Origin: Gymnorhina tibicen
Lineage: Eukaryota > Chordata > Aves > Passeriformes > Artamidae
Direction of reading: 5' to 3'
Assembly (NCBI GenBank): GCA_013399875.1
Contig: VXAZ01001045.1
Location: 653,346 to 717,345, forward strand
Length of the DNA: 64,000 nt
Numbering within the stretch: position 1 is the first letter of the stretch; every line of letters begins with the position of its first letter. The notes under the pieces were generated by a model. The model saw nothing but the letters and a program-made list of their open reading frames with translations, had not been told where the DNA came from and searched no databases. Made by a program: the position numbers and the translations under genes. Of the stretch, positions 39,508-52,668 are shown in pieces.

Positions 39508-39645
39508 CTTTATACATGCCATTGTATCCTCCATGGACTTCTCCAGCACTGGAGATTTCTTCAACATGAGCTCCTTGGTCAGACGTAAAGTATACAAGAG
39601 TTTTGTCACTCAGATTATGTTTCTCCAGCACATCCAGAACTTGCC
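39508..39645 (-). CDS. STS: STS coding exon (matches human exon 7): DQ metal/active-site segment
   Basis: Minus-strand exon of 138 bp (2 bases, 45 codons, 1 base) with acceptor GCTTAG before GGCAAG and donor AAAG/GTGAAT, which departs from the GTAAGT consensus. It encodes [19 protein letters not shown] followed by [20 protein letters not shown] and YNGMYKG. The Asp-Gln of TSDQG aligns with human STS Asp342 and Gln343, which bind the active-site calcium. The exon starts and ends in the same phase and is a multiple of three, so skipping it would keep the frame but delete 46 residues, including these ligands. The human sequon N-D-T at Asn333 is D-K-T here, while a new sequon N-L-S appears three residues upstream. 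The acceptor is preceded by a very long T-tract, listed separately. Confidence 0.96.
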
Positions 39646-39661
39646 CTAAGCAAAAAAAAAC

Positions 39662-39692
<31 letters not shown>

Positions 39693-39701
39693 GAAAAAAG
39701 G
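39646..39701 (-). promoter_or_regulatory. Unusually long polypyrimidine tract of the STS exon 7 acceptor
   Basis: On the plus strand this is an A-rich simple repeat with scattered G and two C. Read as pre-mRNA it is about 50 nt of T with a few C and G, ending GCTTAG directly at the exon. The tract doubles as a microsatellite and as the 3' splice-site pyrimidine tract. Any branch point must lie more than about 55 nt from the AG, in or beyond the mixed sequence above 39701. Confidence 0.7.
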
Positions 39702-41345
39702 ACAGCTTTGAGGTCTTTGAATGACTTTTTTTACTAGCCTTGGCACATACTTCTATTTGTGTCCTTATGCCTTTTGAGACCACTTTTCCCATAAACTCTC
39801 TTATACACAGCAACTGGCACACACAGCACACAGTAGGGCACAACCACAAAGGGCTTGTAGCAATCAGCACCATGACTAGATTGCTGCAGGGTTTCTTGAA
39901 TGAGAGAATTTGTGCACATCAGAGAAAAGGGCTAATCCACAGAGAGCAAGTGACCTTTGGAAGCAGATGCTCTCAGTCAAGGAAACCCCTTAGCAAAAAG
40001 ATTCAAGCCACCGAGGACATCTGAAAGAGTCTCAGCACGTGGAGTAGATCTCACAGTTTGGGGGTAAAGCCTTGATGCTTAGCAACCTATAGAGGCAGCA
40101 TGGCAAAAATCTCAGACTGAGTGTTAGAGTAAAACAAAACAAAACGAAAAGGTAAGAGAACACGTCGCACCTTTGGAGTATGTATGGTTTCATTATCAAA
40201 CCTAATAATTAGTCCTTAATAGCTCATCATATAGAAAAACATCAACTAAACTCAAAATGTGCAAGGTAATAAACACACCCAGGTATACACCTTTAAAAGA
40301 AGTATCCACAGGGATATGTTTTGTACCTCTAAGGCACCATGGGCTCAGGTTTCATTTTCACAAAAGGCTCCTCACACTACTTTGGCACTGTGGAGGGCCT
40401 TGCAGTTATATAAATTACACTGAAACCTATTTAGATTGAATTCTTTAAAGTGTGTTTCTGTATGAATGAGAGTGAAGCTGCTCTTTGTAACTTGCTCGAG
40501 TGAATTTTATACTGATTAGGAATCTAAAATTATTGGTCCTGGAAAATGACCAAAGCTTAAGAATATAATTCTTCACATCAGCCTGACAATGAACCTGTCC
40601 TTTAGAGATCTCAGAACATATAAAGATAATTCTGTCTTCACAACCATTTTATCTTTATTCTTTTACTTAAGCATCCAAGAATGGTCCAATTTGAATGTTA
40701 ATTTTGATTTGCTAACCTGTCCACTAAGAATTAATTCATCATCTGATGCCCAATTACTGTGTCAAAGAGGATGAGATAAGAACTTTGAAATATAGAGCCT
40801 TCTAAATGGTTTTCAGATCATTGTTTCTGTTGCTAAATTTTTCTTGTGGATAAGGAATAACTACTTTACCTTATTGCTACTATTTCTAGTTGTCTTTTAA
40901 TGTTGTATCATTCTAAAACTGCCTTTTTAAAAAGGTTGACTGTCTTCATTTTTCAAATGACTGGGTCATCAGCAGTTAAATTTAAGTGATACCTGTTGGT
41001 CTTGTTTGTAAACTAGGAGCAAAGAAGAAATGTAAGAGTAGGAGAATTTGTTTATGTAAATTTTGAAGCCTTGTGGGAGTTGAAATTTCCCAACAGAGCT
41101 GAGAAAATCTGTTACAAAGGCTGACATTTTAAAATTGGTGGGTTGAGGGAAAATCATGCAGATCCATCTGACAAGCCATGCGCTTGCTGCATAAGGCGGA
41201 CTCAGTGCCAGAAAAGAGACAATTTCCCATTGGCTTCTGAAATTGTTTGGAGAACGTACTTGCTAAGTGATTACAATATCTCTTGGAAATGTGTCAATGA
41301 TGATAAAAAAGTGGAGTATAAAGATAAATTAGGACATTATGTGTA

Positions 41346-41416
41346 GGTATTCAGCCACATGACCACCAGAGTTCCCTCCCAACCTATATCAAGCTATGAT
41401 TTTATGATACTATGAC
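41346..41416 (+). mobile_element. CR1 LINE 3' terminal fragment, decayed
   Basis: GACCACCAGAGTTCCCTCCCAACC followed by CTATGATTTTATGATACTATGA matches the CR1 3' end with the repeated ATTCTATG-type tail. Only about 70 bp can be recognised. It lies antisense to STS. Confidence 0.8.
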
Positions 41417-44400
41417 AATAATAATAAATGGTATTGTGCAAAGAAATATATGTGCAGTGACGTGCACAACAGTATTTTTTTACATACACCATTTTCTGTG
41501 ATGAAATTGAACTTTCAAATTCATCCTGTATATAAAACAAAATCAAAATAAAACGAGAGTTGCACTCAGTGTATCACATTAAATGATCTCTGGTGATCAA
41601 AGGCATTGGCAACCATTCAATAATGGCCTTTTTGATTTCCCAACTAATTTGGGAAAATATGAGAAGCAATGAAAAGTGTCTTGCTATCACAGATAATTAA
41701 ACTTAAAATTAAAAATTCATATTAAAATTAAATATAAGACATTACGATGACATTTTTTGTAACAAGGTTGAGTAACTTGATTTGCCCTGAAAAAATATAA
41801 AATTCTGACACTCAAATGCTTCCCATTTTAGAAAAAAACACCCAAATAAAATGCACAGAAATTCTCATCCAAAACTTTTTAAACTCAATGGTAAAACTTC
41901 CATTTCCTTCAAAAGGATTTTTCAACACAAAGAGGATTGGCTACATTAGGTTTAATTAATAAATACTAAAATGACAATTTATCATAGCACCAACATTTTC
42001 CAGTACAGATGGACTAACAGTGGTAATTCAAAAACCATTTTTGTCAGAATATGGCAGTCACAACACACTCACAAGCAAGCCTTCCCTTTCTATTTTGATC
42101 TTGAACACTGGCATCTACTAGAATGAAAATGTAGATAACAGCAAAGTGTGTGCTACCAGGAGATAGCCACATTTAAGTGCATGGGAATGATATGACTACC
42201 ATTAACACAAGAAATACATTCACCTACCAGTATTTCTAAATCGTAACCAGTGCAGAAAAATGCAAAGAATGCATTGTGGATGTCTATGAACAGTTATCTT
42301 TCTTGTTCAATATTATACAAATTTTGGAAGCAAATACTATCATGAAGACAAAACATATCTTTTACTGCTTTCTTATTAAAAAAATATTTTTTTTAATTTT
42401 AACTCCTTCATTTTCACTACTTCTGTATATTTCAGAGACTTTAGAATTAAGTTAAAATTGATGTATAAATATTCCCAAGCAATGGCAGTTATTTTAGCTG
42501 CTTGAGAAGAGGTGAATCACAGCAGCAAAAAGACTTTTTTAGCTGTTGACTAAAAGAGAGAAGATAGGCAAATAACTGAAAACTAAATTATTTCATATTA
42601 GACATCAAGGACAGTGAGATGAATTGTACCCATAGTGCTAGACCTGCAACTCCATGAGCAACACACTTTAATGAGTGTGGCGAACAGATAAATGATGTCT
42701 GCGTAAGAGAAGATGGTAAAATTGTATAGTTTCACCCATAAAATATGATTGGAAATATGTCATATGTCATGTGCTCTTGAATTAGAAGAATGGGGCTCCA
42801 GCTGGCTTAGTGTCCCCTGTGAGTTCTATTGCAGGCTTCAGAAAGCAATACAAATTTCAATAGAATTTTTGGATGTAAAGAGTTTATACAGAATATGAAA
42901 CTGTAGGATGAATAGGTCAGAGCTTCAGGAAAACCATGGCTTTGTTCAAGCAACAATAGCTTACTATCCCCAGAGTAGGAAATTAACAATAAAAATGGAA
43001 AGAGTTTAGATTAGAATACCTCACTTGAAAGCCATGTTCTGAAAAATTAACTGTTGTACTGATTCATGTAGATGGTACCAGTTAATTTTTTTCTGATTTG
43101 AAGAGAACGTATTTGGAAAGACAAAATTTCTGAATATCAAAATCAATCTAGCTGAAGGAGCTGCATAATTTCTGCAGCTATTTAGCAACTAGAATTTCAG
43201 ATCAAGCTACTCCTACCATTGCCGTTCTAGGAATGCATTCTGCAATGTAGGTGACTAACACTGTAGCAGACAAAGGTATTAATCATTGGACATTTTTCTT
43301 CCATTTATATTTTTTTAAGATACAAAACAGATTGAGGACTGCATTAAGATATTACTTGTTTTAATTAGCATATCAGTATTCCAAAATTTAAGTGAAGCTT
43401 CTTCTGAAATATACTGAGGAGTGCTCTCTATATTCTGCTCTCCATTCTTGCTTCAAGCTGTGTAAAATTATAAAGAATTGTTTCATTCCAAATATGAAAA
43501 TGCTAATTTCAGTGGAGTGATAGCCATGTGAAAGTGAGAAGAGCAATTGACTCTGTTCTTTGGAAGGAAACGCAGTGCCATGCTGCTATTCAACTTCTCT
43601 AGTGCAGCCTGAATAGTAGCTGAACCAGCCTCAATAATGATGATGTAATTGCTGAGTTTTGACTCATGCAAAGCTTCTACTGTATGCATCTACATGAAGA
43701 GATAGGGTTTATGAAAAATTATTATTCATTTGTAAACAAGGTACAAACACCGAAAAACAATAACGTGTTTACAAACGTGTTAGCAATTTGGAAAATTGTT
43801 CAAAGCTTTAGTCAAAAAAGCATATGAACAAAAGCATTTTTTTCAAAAATTTGTTTACCATCATTTCAAGTCAATAGGAGAGAAATATTATTTGTACTAA
43901 TTCAAAATAATTTAGAATATTGCTGAAATTGTGAGAAAAAGATAGAGGAAACAATATACCTTTGTGTAATCTAGGCATTAGAAAAAAATATTCTCTCTAT
44001 TTGTGAGGAAAGCTTGAAAGCAGTTTGCCAGATTCAAAGAAAAAACATGTTTCAGAAGGAGAGTTAAGGATCTGTCTCAGGAAAAGACAGTTGACAATAA
44101 AGGAAATTCCTGTAAATGTAACACCCTTCCAACTACAGTAAACTTTCACGTGCCTCTCTTGTATCTAGAAACTTATAGCAAGCTTGAGAAAATTATTGAA
44201 CAAAGATTCCAGTAGATCAGCCTGGGAAAATAAGCCATCACATCACTGCCTAGAAGAGGCAGTTTGATTGTTGTTGGGCTTTTATTGTTTTTATTTGCTG
44301 TTCCGAATTTGCTACTGCTGCTCATGTTTGGTTTTGAATAGCATCATTAACCAGAATCACAACTTGTCAGCTCCAGGCATTCACCTCTGTGAGTGGCAAG

Positions 44401-47400
44401 GCTTTGAATAAATTCATAAAATCCTACAAATTAATGCTACATGCACAAGTATTTGGAAACCCAGATTTCTTCCAGAAAATATACTGATGCCATTCAACTA
44501 TATACCCATATGTTTACTACATGGTAAACCTCTTGGGAGCCCCTTTCTGCTATGGCAGTTTAAGGTTTTGCCACAGTTAATCATCTCTTCAGGGCTCAAA
44601 GGCTAAGATTTTCACCTTATGAAAACTTAATGTTGCAGTTTCTGCATAACATCATTCACAAGCTAACAATCATTTTAATCTCTATGTTGATTTTCTGTGA
44701 TGAAGAAAAGATACTTCACTCTAATGCACTGATCTGATTACAAAATCCACTGACTAAAACCTTTGTATTAAAACAAGCTTATAACTAAGACCAAGACATC
44801 CCTATCTTAATTTTAGCTTTTGTACATTTCAGGTTATAAATATGCAAATGTTCCTGTGGTATGCTCAGAGCCATCCAGTTTCCCTTTGATAAATATGTAA
44901 ATCAGTTTGTCTCTGCAGTGGGGAAGTAATTATCACTTTCAGACCTAGTCATTGAGCACAACATTTGAGGTAAAGATGAAAAATAATAAAACCATTGACA
45001 GCAACACAAGAAGTGGCTGCACATATGGTGAACAGTACATAAACTCTGCATGCAACTTGTTTTATATTCAGAGCTACAACACAACCACTGTAAAGTGGAA
45101 ATTCTGGGACAAAGCATTAGGATATGCTATGGCACATTATCTAGCCAGTCAACAGAACACATCCACCTAAGAAGACAAGTGATTCTCATAAGGAGGACAT
45201 TAGCATATGAACCTTAAGTGTGAGAGTGAATACTAGGTAGTACAACTCTTTGACTAGAACAGAAAATAGATGCATAACTAATTACAAAAGGTATAAGGTT
45301 CTTCCAGCAGAAAGAGAATGTACATTCAGTACAAAGCCTTGAATCAGCACTACTGTGCTACTATTTCCAAAGAAAATACCATGGTAAAAATCCATACGAT
45401 GGAGTCTACTCCAAAAGTACAAAGCTGGAGTCTCAAACATGCTAAGCTCCTGCTATGATAGGTAAGTGGGATCTTCAATGTCAACAGGACATTCTGCCAA
45501 AAAGTAGTATCTGGTTAGGAAAAAACACATCTATATTAGTGTTTTGACTCGTAACAGGAGTGCATATTTACCGTAAATCCAGTCATGGACAGTTAGCATA
45601 TTTATGTTTCCATAGCAAAGCTCTCTTGGATTTTGTGACCCAGATTTCTTTCAAAGTCTAAATTCAAGGACTTCTGGGAATTCAACTAAGGCACTCACAC
45701 TACTGACAGGCCTTCAGTCAAGGACCACAGAAGATCTGGTCTGAAGTGGGTTTCATGTCTCTGCTGGTGTGCTGACATTCTTTTTCCAGCTCAGAAGACA
45801 GTTCAGACCTGCCACTGTTGGCAATTTTAAACATGGTAGGATTGATGAATCCTCCACTGAAAGTCTAGAGCAGGCACAATCCAGCTCCACCTGTGCATGT
45901 TGTAGATACATTGAGGGTGGCATTTACATACAGCGTACACAAAGCAAAAAGTACTTCTTATGCAGCTCACCTATACTAAGAATTTGGCCCTAAAAATTCT
46001 GAATTCTTTTCAAAGTGAAGTAAGGTAAGGCAATTGCCCCAGATGTAACTACCTACCACTAGAAATCAGATAAGAAGGTGTTAGGTCCTAATAGTCTGTA
46101 GAACATCAAACACTTTTCTGTTAGATTCCCCTAGACTCAGAGTGGGACAAGTAAATCAGCAGAAGTGCTCAGAAAAGTGCAGTCTTTTAACAAAAAACAT
46201 GGCAACTTTGGTGTGGAGTCAGCTAAGCTATCAGTGTGAACTTGCTTTTTGTTTGGATTTGGATTGTCATGTAGCTGTAAACTTGCAATTCACTTGTGAC
46301 TGTTTATGCAGTTTTATAAGTATAATGTGTCTTTCAGACCCTCAGGATAAATTTTCAGCATAGTGCACAGCAGATTAAGTACCCACACTGCTCAGCAGCT
46401 TTGAATAAATCAACCAAATTTGACTTATGCATAAGGCTTTTCCTAGAGATAAGTACAACATCTCTTATTTTTCTTATTCATATAGGTTCAAATTATTTTT
46501 TAAATATGAAAGTTGGAATGATACTTTAGATATGTATAAATACATGTGCTTAATAAAACACAGAGTTAAGATGTCTGAAGACCTGTAAGTATAGCAGCAA
46601 TATAGACAATGCAGGATGGAAAAGTTTCCCATGCTACACTAATAATGGATTATTACAGGTCAAAAAATATAACTAGTCATTGGCTATTTCCTTATTAATA
46701 TTTAAATTACCTAATAAATACATTGCTTGAAATTCACTTTTAGACCTTACATCTGTTGAACATAAGTCCATGTATTTCTAATGTAAATCTTGATTTTTAG
46801 CCTGCTTAAAATGCTAAAATATGAGAGATGGTCATGCAATTTTAGGAGGGTCCATTGTATTTGCATTTTGCATGACAGCTCTGATAAGTTTTTGGGTAAA
46901 TTTGCATCTTCATTCTGCACATATCTAAGATGCCATTTCACACATATAACTCGAGATGCATAATGAAAAAGACATTGTCTCATTTCCCACTTTGAGGTCT
47001 CCTATGTTTTCTTCCAAATTGAATGAAAGGGATTTCTTTAGGTGTGACCTTGGCAAACTGTAGTGACAACTGAGGGATACTATCAAATTTTGAATTGGAC
47101 TGTCAGGTGAAGTTAAGATTTCAGGTATTCGATCATTCCAATATATGCCGATTGTGACTGATTGAATAAATATGGAGTGATAAAAGAAACTGTTCTCTAT
47201 GTCTTCAAAAGTTTAAACACTTATTAATGTCAGACTAAGTTTTAAACTGAATATGTATATGGCCATAGATCCAAATGCATAATGACGACATTTGCCAGAT
47301 TAAAGTATTAAGAATTACGAAGAATTTAAAGCAGGGCAAATAATTTAACCCCCCATTTTAATCTTCTGCACTTTTCTGTAAACTTCAAAGTATTTGTAAG

Positions 47401-49849
47401 TTGTTTATTTCATTTTCATAACTTTTATTAAGTAAAATTCAAACTGTGTTAAAATTGGATGACATTAGAGTATAAGCATTTATTATCTTTCAGCAGCCAA
47501 ATATTTTAATCTTTCCTGAATTTGGAAGCAGGTTTTAAACACTTGCTATAAATTACATACCATAAGGTTGAGAGGAGTTTTATCAAGATTGACTTATTAT
47601 TCCTCATGAAATCTCAATAAATTTAATTTCCTGGTTTTCTGATTTTAATCGTGCAAATCTAATCTAACATGAAAGTAGGTGTGCATTAACTCACCCCCCA
47701 TACACAAGACACCTTTTTTTTCTCCTTGACACGAGGATCACCATGCAGACCTGTTAATTCACCTACTTCTCTAACTGCTTTTGGAAAACTCAGTAGCTTT
47801 TATGCCTAAGTGCTACTAGACACTCAAAGCCTACTGTGAAATCACCATCTCCAAAACATGTTACCTGTAAATGAATCTCTGTACAAACACTGTTACTACC
47901 AAAAAGAAAGCAAAACTGACTGTGAAAATTGTCTCAAGGGACTTTTCCGCTAATGATGTAGACTCCACTCTGTCTTCTCTAGATGACATTCAGAATTTAG
48001 GAAAAAAAATACAAACGAACACATTGAGAGACACAAATTATGATTTGGCACTTTTCCCCCCTGGTATACGTATGTGTCAAATATGACAAATATATGCTGA
48101 CTTAAATTCCAGAGGATGCTTTCTGAAGGGAAGGCAAATCATTTTTCAGGTCACCTGCACTGATGGTAGATTAGTAGCTCAAAAAGATTACTCACTATCT
48201 TATGAAATTGCACTTTGATTCTTTAATTCATCTAAGTGATCTTGAAAAAATATTCCCAGCCTATTCAGAAAGAGTTTTTGTTGAAGTTTCAGAGTAGTAT
48301 TCAGTAGCACAGCAGATGCCTATGAGGGAAAAAAAGAAAATCTGCCTTTTTCTGGTCTGAGCCCTAGAAGGAGAAATATGTCATTCTTATTTCTAAATTG
48401 GTTTGGAAATACTTGAGGACTCTACTTAGGCCAAGATGTATTTGATGCCCCTATGACATGGTGGAGTCATGAGATCAGAGAGGGCCATCAGATCATTAGG
48501 CTTATTTCTTTGCCTGTTCTCTAATTTTGACTCATATAATAATAAAACAATAAAATCAGTATGTTAAATGGGGAATTACTAATTAATCTGAGTTTACAAA
48601 GGTTTAACACTATGAATGATATATGTCATTTTGTTGGTAATGCAAAGTTACAAAAATTCACCAATACATTTTTCCTGTGTGAAGGTAAGGCAGAATTCTG
48701 AAAGGGTTCTGCCTTGCAGATAATGATCACAGTGAGGTGTGTTTTTTAGGACAAATCTGAAGGCTAAATGTGAGATGAGGAAGGATCATTCACACAGAAA
48801 CACCACAGATCAGCTGAAATATTTACATAGATACATGGAACAAGTTAGTCTAACCATAATTAGATACTATTTGGGGAAGAGAGGAATTATTGCTGAGGTA
48901 AACTCTCCAAAGAACAGATGGCAAACCCTGAAAGCCACCTGAAAGCCCCAACCAGCATATTTCTTACTTATGGGAATAGCACTATTCCTATGGATACACA
49001 GGCAGGTAGAGGGTTAAATAATGTATGATTTTATAAACTAATCATTTCTGAACCTATAAAATCAAATTTAAGAAGTATATAAACAGATGCCTTTGGAAAG
49101 GAAATGTTTGGAAGCTTCACATTTCACATGAATAGCTCTGTAACACACTGGTGTTTCAGTATCACATGCAGAGAGAAATAAGTGCAATCCAGCAAATAGA
49201 TTTCTGCTCCAGAAGGCACTGGAAAAGTATGGCTGGCTATACACAGGAACAAACTCTGTTGTTATCAAGATTGAACAAGTAAATATGGTAACAGTAGGAT
49301 AGAGTGTTTGCATATATTTCCTGATAATGTATTTAATATACCAGCACCTCCTATTTAAAACAATTATTTTCTACTCTTTTACTATGAATTCCTAAAGTTA
49401 GTATATAACAAGGGAAGTAATTAAATGTCTCATCAAAAATAAGTTTACATTCTGAGAGGTAAATGTGATACTATTGTTTATTATTTTTTCCCAAGAAAGT
49501 CCTCAAAGCTTTCTTTAACTAGGTCATCTATTTTTTATGAGCAGCACCTGGGGGTTATTGCACAAGTATATTGGTAAACTGCAGCAGAATCACACAAAAG
49601 TTGGACTGAGAAATTTGGGATATGGAGCTTGACTACCTCAGCTCTAAATAGGCAAAAATATTTAGGATATCTCCTGTAGAAAGGTTTTCGGCTTTTTTTT
49701 TTAAAGGACAACTGCCAATTTTACGCCTTATTAAAAAAATGCTGGTAAAAAGCCATCGTAGCAGCACTTTTCTCAGAATACCCTGCTAAGATGTTCAAAC
49801 CTTGTTCTGTAGGATGTACTGGTTACATTATGTCTCACTCTGTCCTGAC

Positions 49850-50480
49850 GTTGGTTTGGAAGGGGCCTTCAAAGATCATCTAGTCCAACTTCCCTGCCAT
49901 AGGAAGGGACATCTGCCACTAGATCAGGTTACTCAGAATCTGGCTTTGAACACTTCCAGTGATGCAGCATTCACAACTTCTCTGGGCATTCTGTTCCAAT
50001 GTCTGACCATCCTCATCGTCTAATATTTCTTCCCAATGTCCAATCTAAATCTACCCTTTTGCTGTTTAAAACTTTTGTCCCTTATCCTGCCACTACAAGT
50101 ACTGCTATCAAGTCTTTCTCCAGTCTTTCTTATAATTTATTGTCCTTTATATATTGAAAGGCTACAATAAGGTCTCCCTAGAGCCTTCTCTTCTCCAGGC
50201 TTTCTCTCAGTCTGTCTCCATAGGAGAGGTGCTCCAGCCCTCTGATCATCTTCAGAGACATCCTCTGGGCCAGCCCTGAGAGGCTGACATCTTTCCTGTG
50301 CTGGGGACCCAGAGCTGGATGCAGCACTCCAGGCGGGATCTACCAAGTGCAGAGTAGTGGGGCAGATTCACCACCCTCGCCCTGCTGGCCATGCTGCTTT
50401 AGATGCAGCCCAGGATATGGCTGGCTTTCTGGGCTGCAAATTCACACTGTTGGCTCATGTCCAATTTTTCTTCTGCCAAA
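49850..50480 (-). mobile_element. CR1 LINE 3' fragment
   Basis: Reverse complement of a CR1 3' end. It runs from GGTTTGGAAGGGGCCTTCAAAGATCATCTAGTCCAAC through CTTCTCTTCCTCCAGGC-like and CCAGCCCTGAGAGGCTG segments to GCTGGCTTTCTGGGCTGCAA and GGCTCATGTCCA. It is about 630 bp, diverged and without coding potential. Its orientation is the same as STS transcription. Confidence 0.93.
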
Positions 50481-52636
50481 CTGATGGATAAATTATATGT
50501 CTTTGAATTATAACTAAATAAATAAAAAAGTATTCATTTATTATTTGCTTAATGTATGCTCTTTGATTTTGTGATGTCAAAATCAACTGAACTCAGGATT
50601 GGAAGCACTTTGCTACTTTTTACACAGCAATATACTATACATTGGCTATACTTTTCGCATTACCACAACAAGTATCTTCCTTGACTTTACTAGAAATAAT
50701 GAGGCATCCTGAGCTATCAATTTCTTTCAAACATCTGGCATTAAGTTGTCTTTGGATTTGCAGGAAGACAAAAGCTCATACTGCTTTTCTGGGCTAGGCC
50801 ATTCCTTTCTTTAAGATTAAAGTGCAGTTACATTTGTATTATTTCTTGTTTCCTGCTTTGTTTTTAAACGCCAGTCTGATTCAGAAATGAAAGAAACTTG
50901 ATTTCTAACCCACAACTACCTCAGCCATTGAGATGCAAGAGTCTAAAGAGCCAAAATCCTTTATCCTCATAACAGTGAAATGGCAACAGTACTACAAAAC
51001 CATGTAAACTGAAGGACCTAAGTTAATCGCACTTAATTGTAGGCAAAATAAGTGTGATGTTATAGATGAGTCCATCCAGCAGTTTGCTAAAAGGGCACTT
51101 GCTGAAAAAGGAAGATTCCTCTCTTCTCCTCTTTCTCCTTCTTTCTGTTTTCTCTGGAAGCTGGTTAGGAAAAAGGTGATAAGGGAGAGAAGGATGCACT
51201 CCCTCCCCTCCTGTGATATTATAAGGCTGTAAGATCCACTGAAGCTGTGGAATACAACTTCATGCTGGTCTAAGGCAAGAATTTGATTATCCTGGAGTCT
51301 TTTTTTGCTCATCCCAAGTAAGCAACTCAGCCCTTAGGGGTCAGGTGTTCTTTTGGGTGTTGAGCTTACTACTGCAACCTAAAATCAGTCTGGTGTTCTC
51401 ACGGCTACTGCAATGTGCTCCTCATGAGGAAATGTTATAAAGAAAGTTTCATGGGTAGGGAGAGAGAATGATTTAAAAATAGAAATGTGTATACCAAGTC
51501 AAAAGAGCAAAAACGAAAAGAAAGCATTGAAACTAGTAAAAAATACCCTGAGTACACTGTGAAACACACAATCCCTGCCCTGCAAACATCAGTATTAAAA
51601 AAGAATGGTAAGAAAGAAAAATAAAGATTCAGTATCAGTTTTTCTTAAACAGCATCCTAAATTGAAATATAAATGCCTTTTTTAACAACCAAGTGGTGAG
51701 GGAAAAAGCTGCAGAGCATACCAGCCTGTCTTTCACTAATCACTGTATCCTTACTCTACTGCTTTCCCTAGCCCTAAAAATTTCATTATTTATCTCATTA
51801 TTATATTTCATTATTATACAGAAAGCAAAAAAAAAGAGCTTTCTTTAATGCAATATAAACAACTTTTTTTTAGAAAAATAATGATCTTTAGTAGTATTAC
51901 CGTCATGCCTATTATATAGTGTGGTTGTTTTAGCAGTCAAATGTACAACTGAAAAATTACCAGCTAGAGTCAATAAAAAGGCAGTTCTACTAATCTCATC
52001 AATAAAAGCTTATTACCACCTGGAATTTGAGCCTTGTGATTCAGCAGCATGAAATTTCTGCATGGAAATTCACTAATAGGAATGAGTCTGTTGATGAACA
52101 ATACAGAATCGATATTGCCATAAGCTTTATTGTATGATTACTGCTTTCACTCAGGTCACCTTTTCTTTAAGCAGGACAGTCTCAAAAAACTTAATATACA
52201 TTTCAAAAGAAGCAGGAAAAAGTTGCATGTCTCTCTCCAAAAAACATAATGGATTATTTTAAAAGAATCTCTAGTATTCTCAGTATCAACACTGAAACTG
52301 AAATGCACATGATCAGTTTTAGGGTTTTTTCTACAGCTAATTGATATGCAGCCAGCTATGAAGAAATGGTAAAAGGCTGGAAGATATTCCCTGAGTCATC
52401 ACAGAAACTGCTCATATCATTATAGTTCATATGTTGGCAAAGATATTTAATTATCCTTGAAAAATACCACTTAATCCCCAGGACCAGAAGAAAATCTGAG
52501 TTCCTGAGTCCAGGTGCACATTCTAACATCCAGCATGGATCAAGACCATGAAAAAAAAATTACTTATCTTTCCCCCTTCACAAATCCCACACCAGCTCAA
52601 TTAAAGTCCTAATGCTTTACTATAGATCCAGATCTG

Positions 52637-52668
52637 GATATATATAGTAAATATATATATATATATAA
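52637..52668. repeat. TA-rich microsatellite
   Basis: GGATATATATAGTAAATATATATATATATATAAC: two TA runs broken by GTAA. Confidence 0.93.

Noticed and set aside
50137..50346. 69-codon minus-strand open frame
   Set aside because: Lies in the CR1 3' UTR-like region at 49850-50480.
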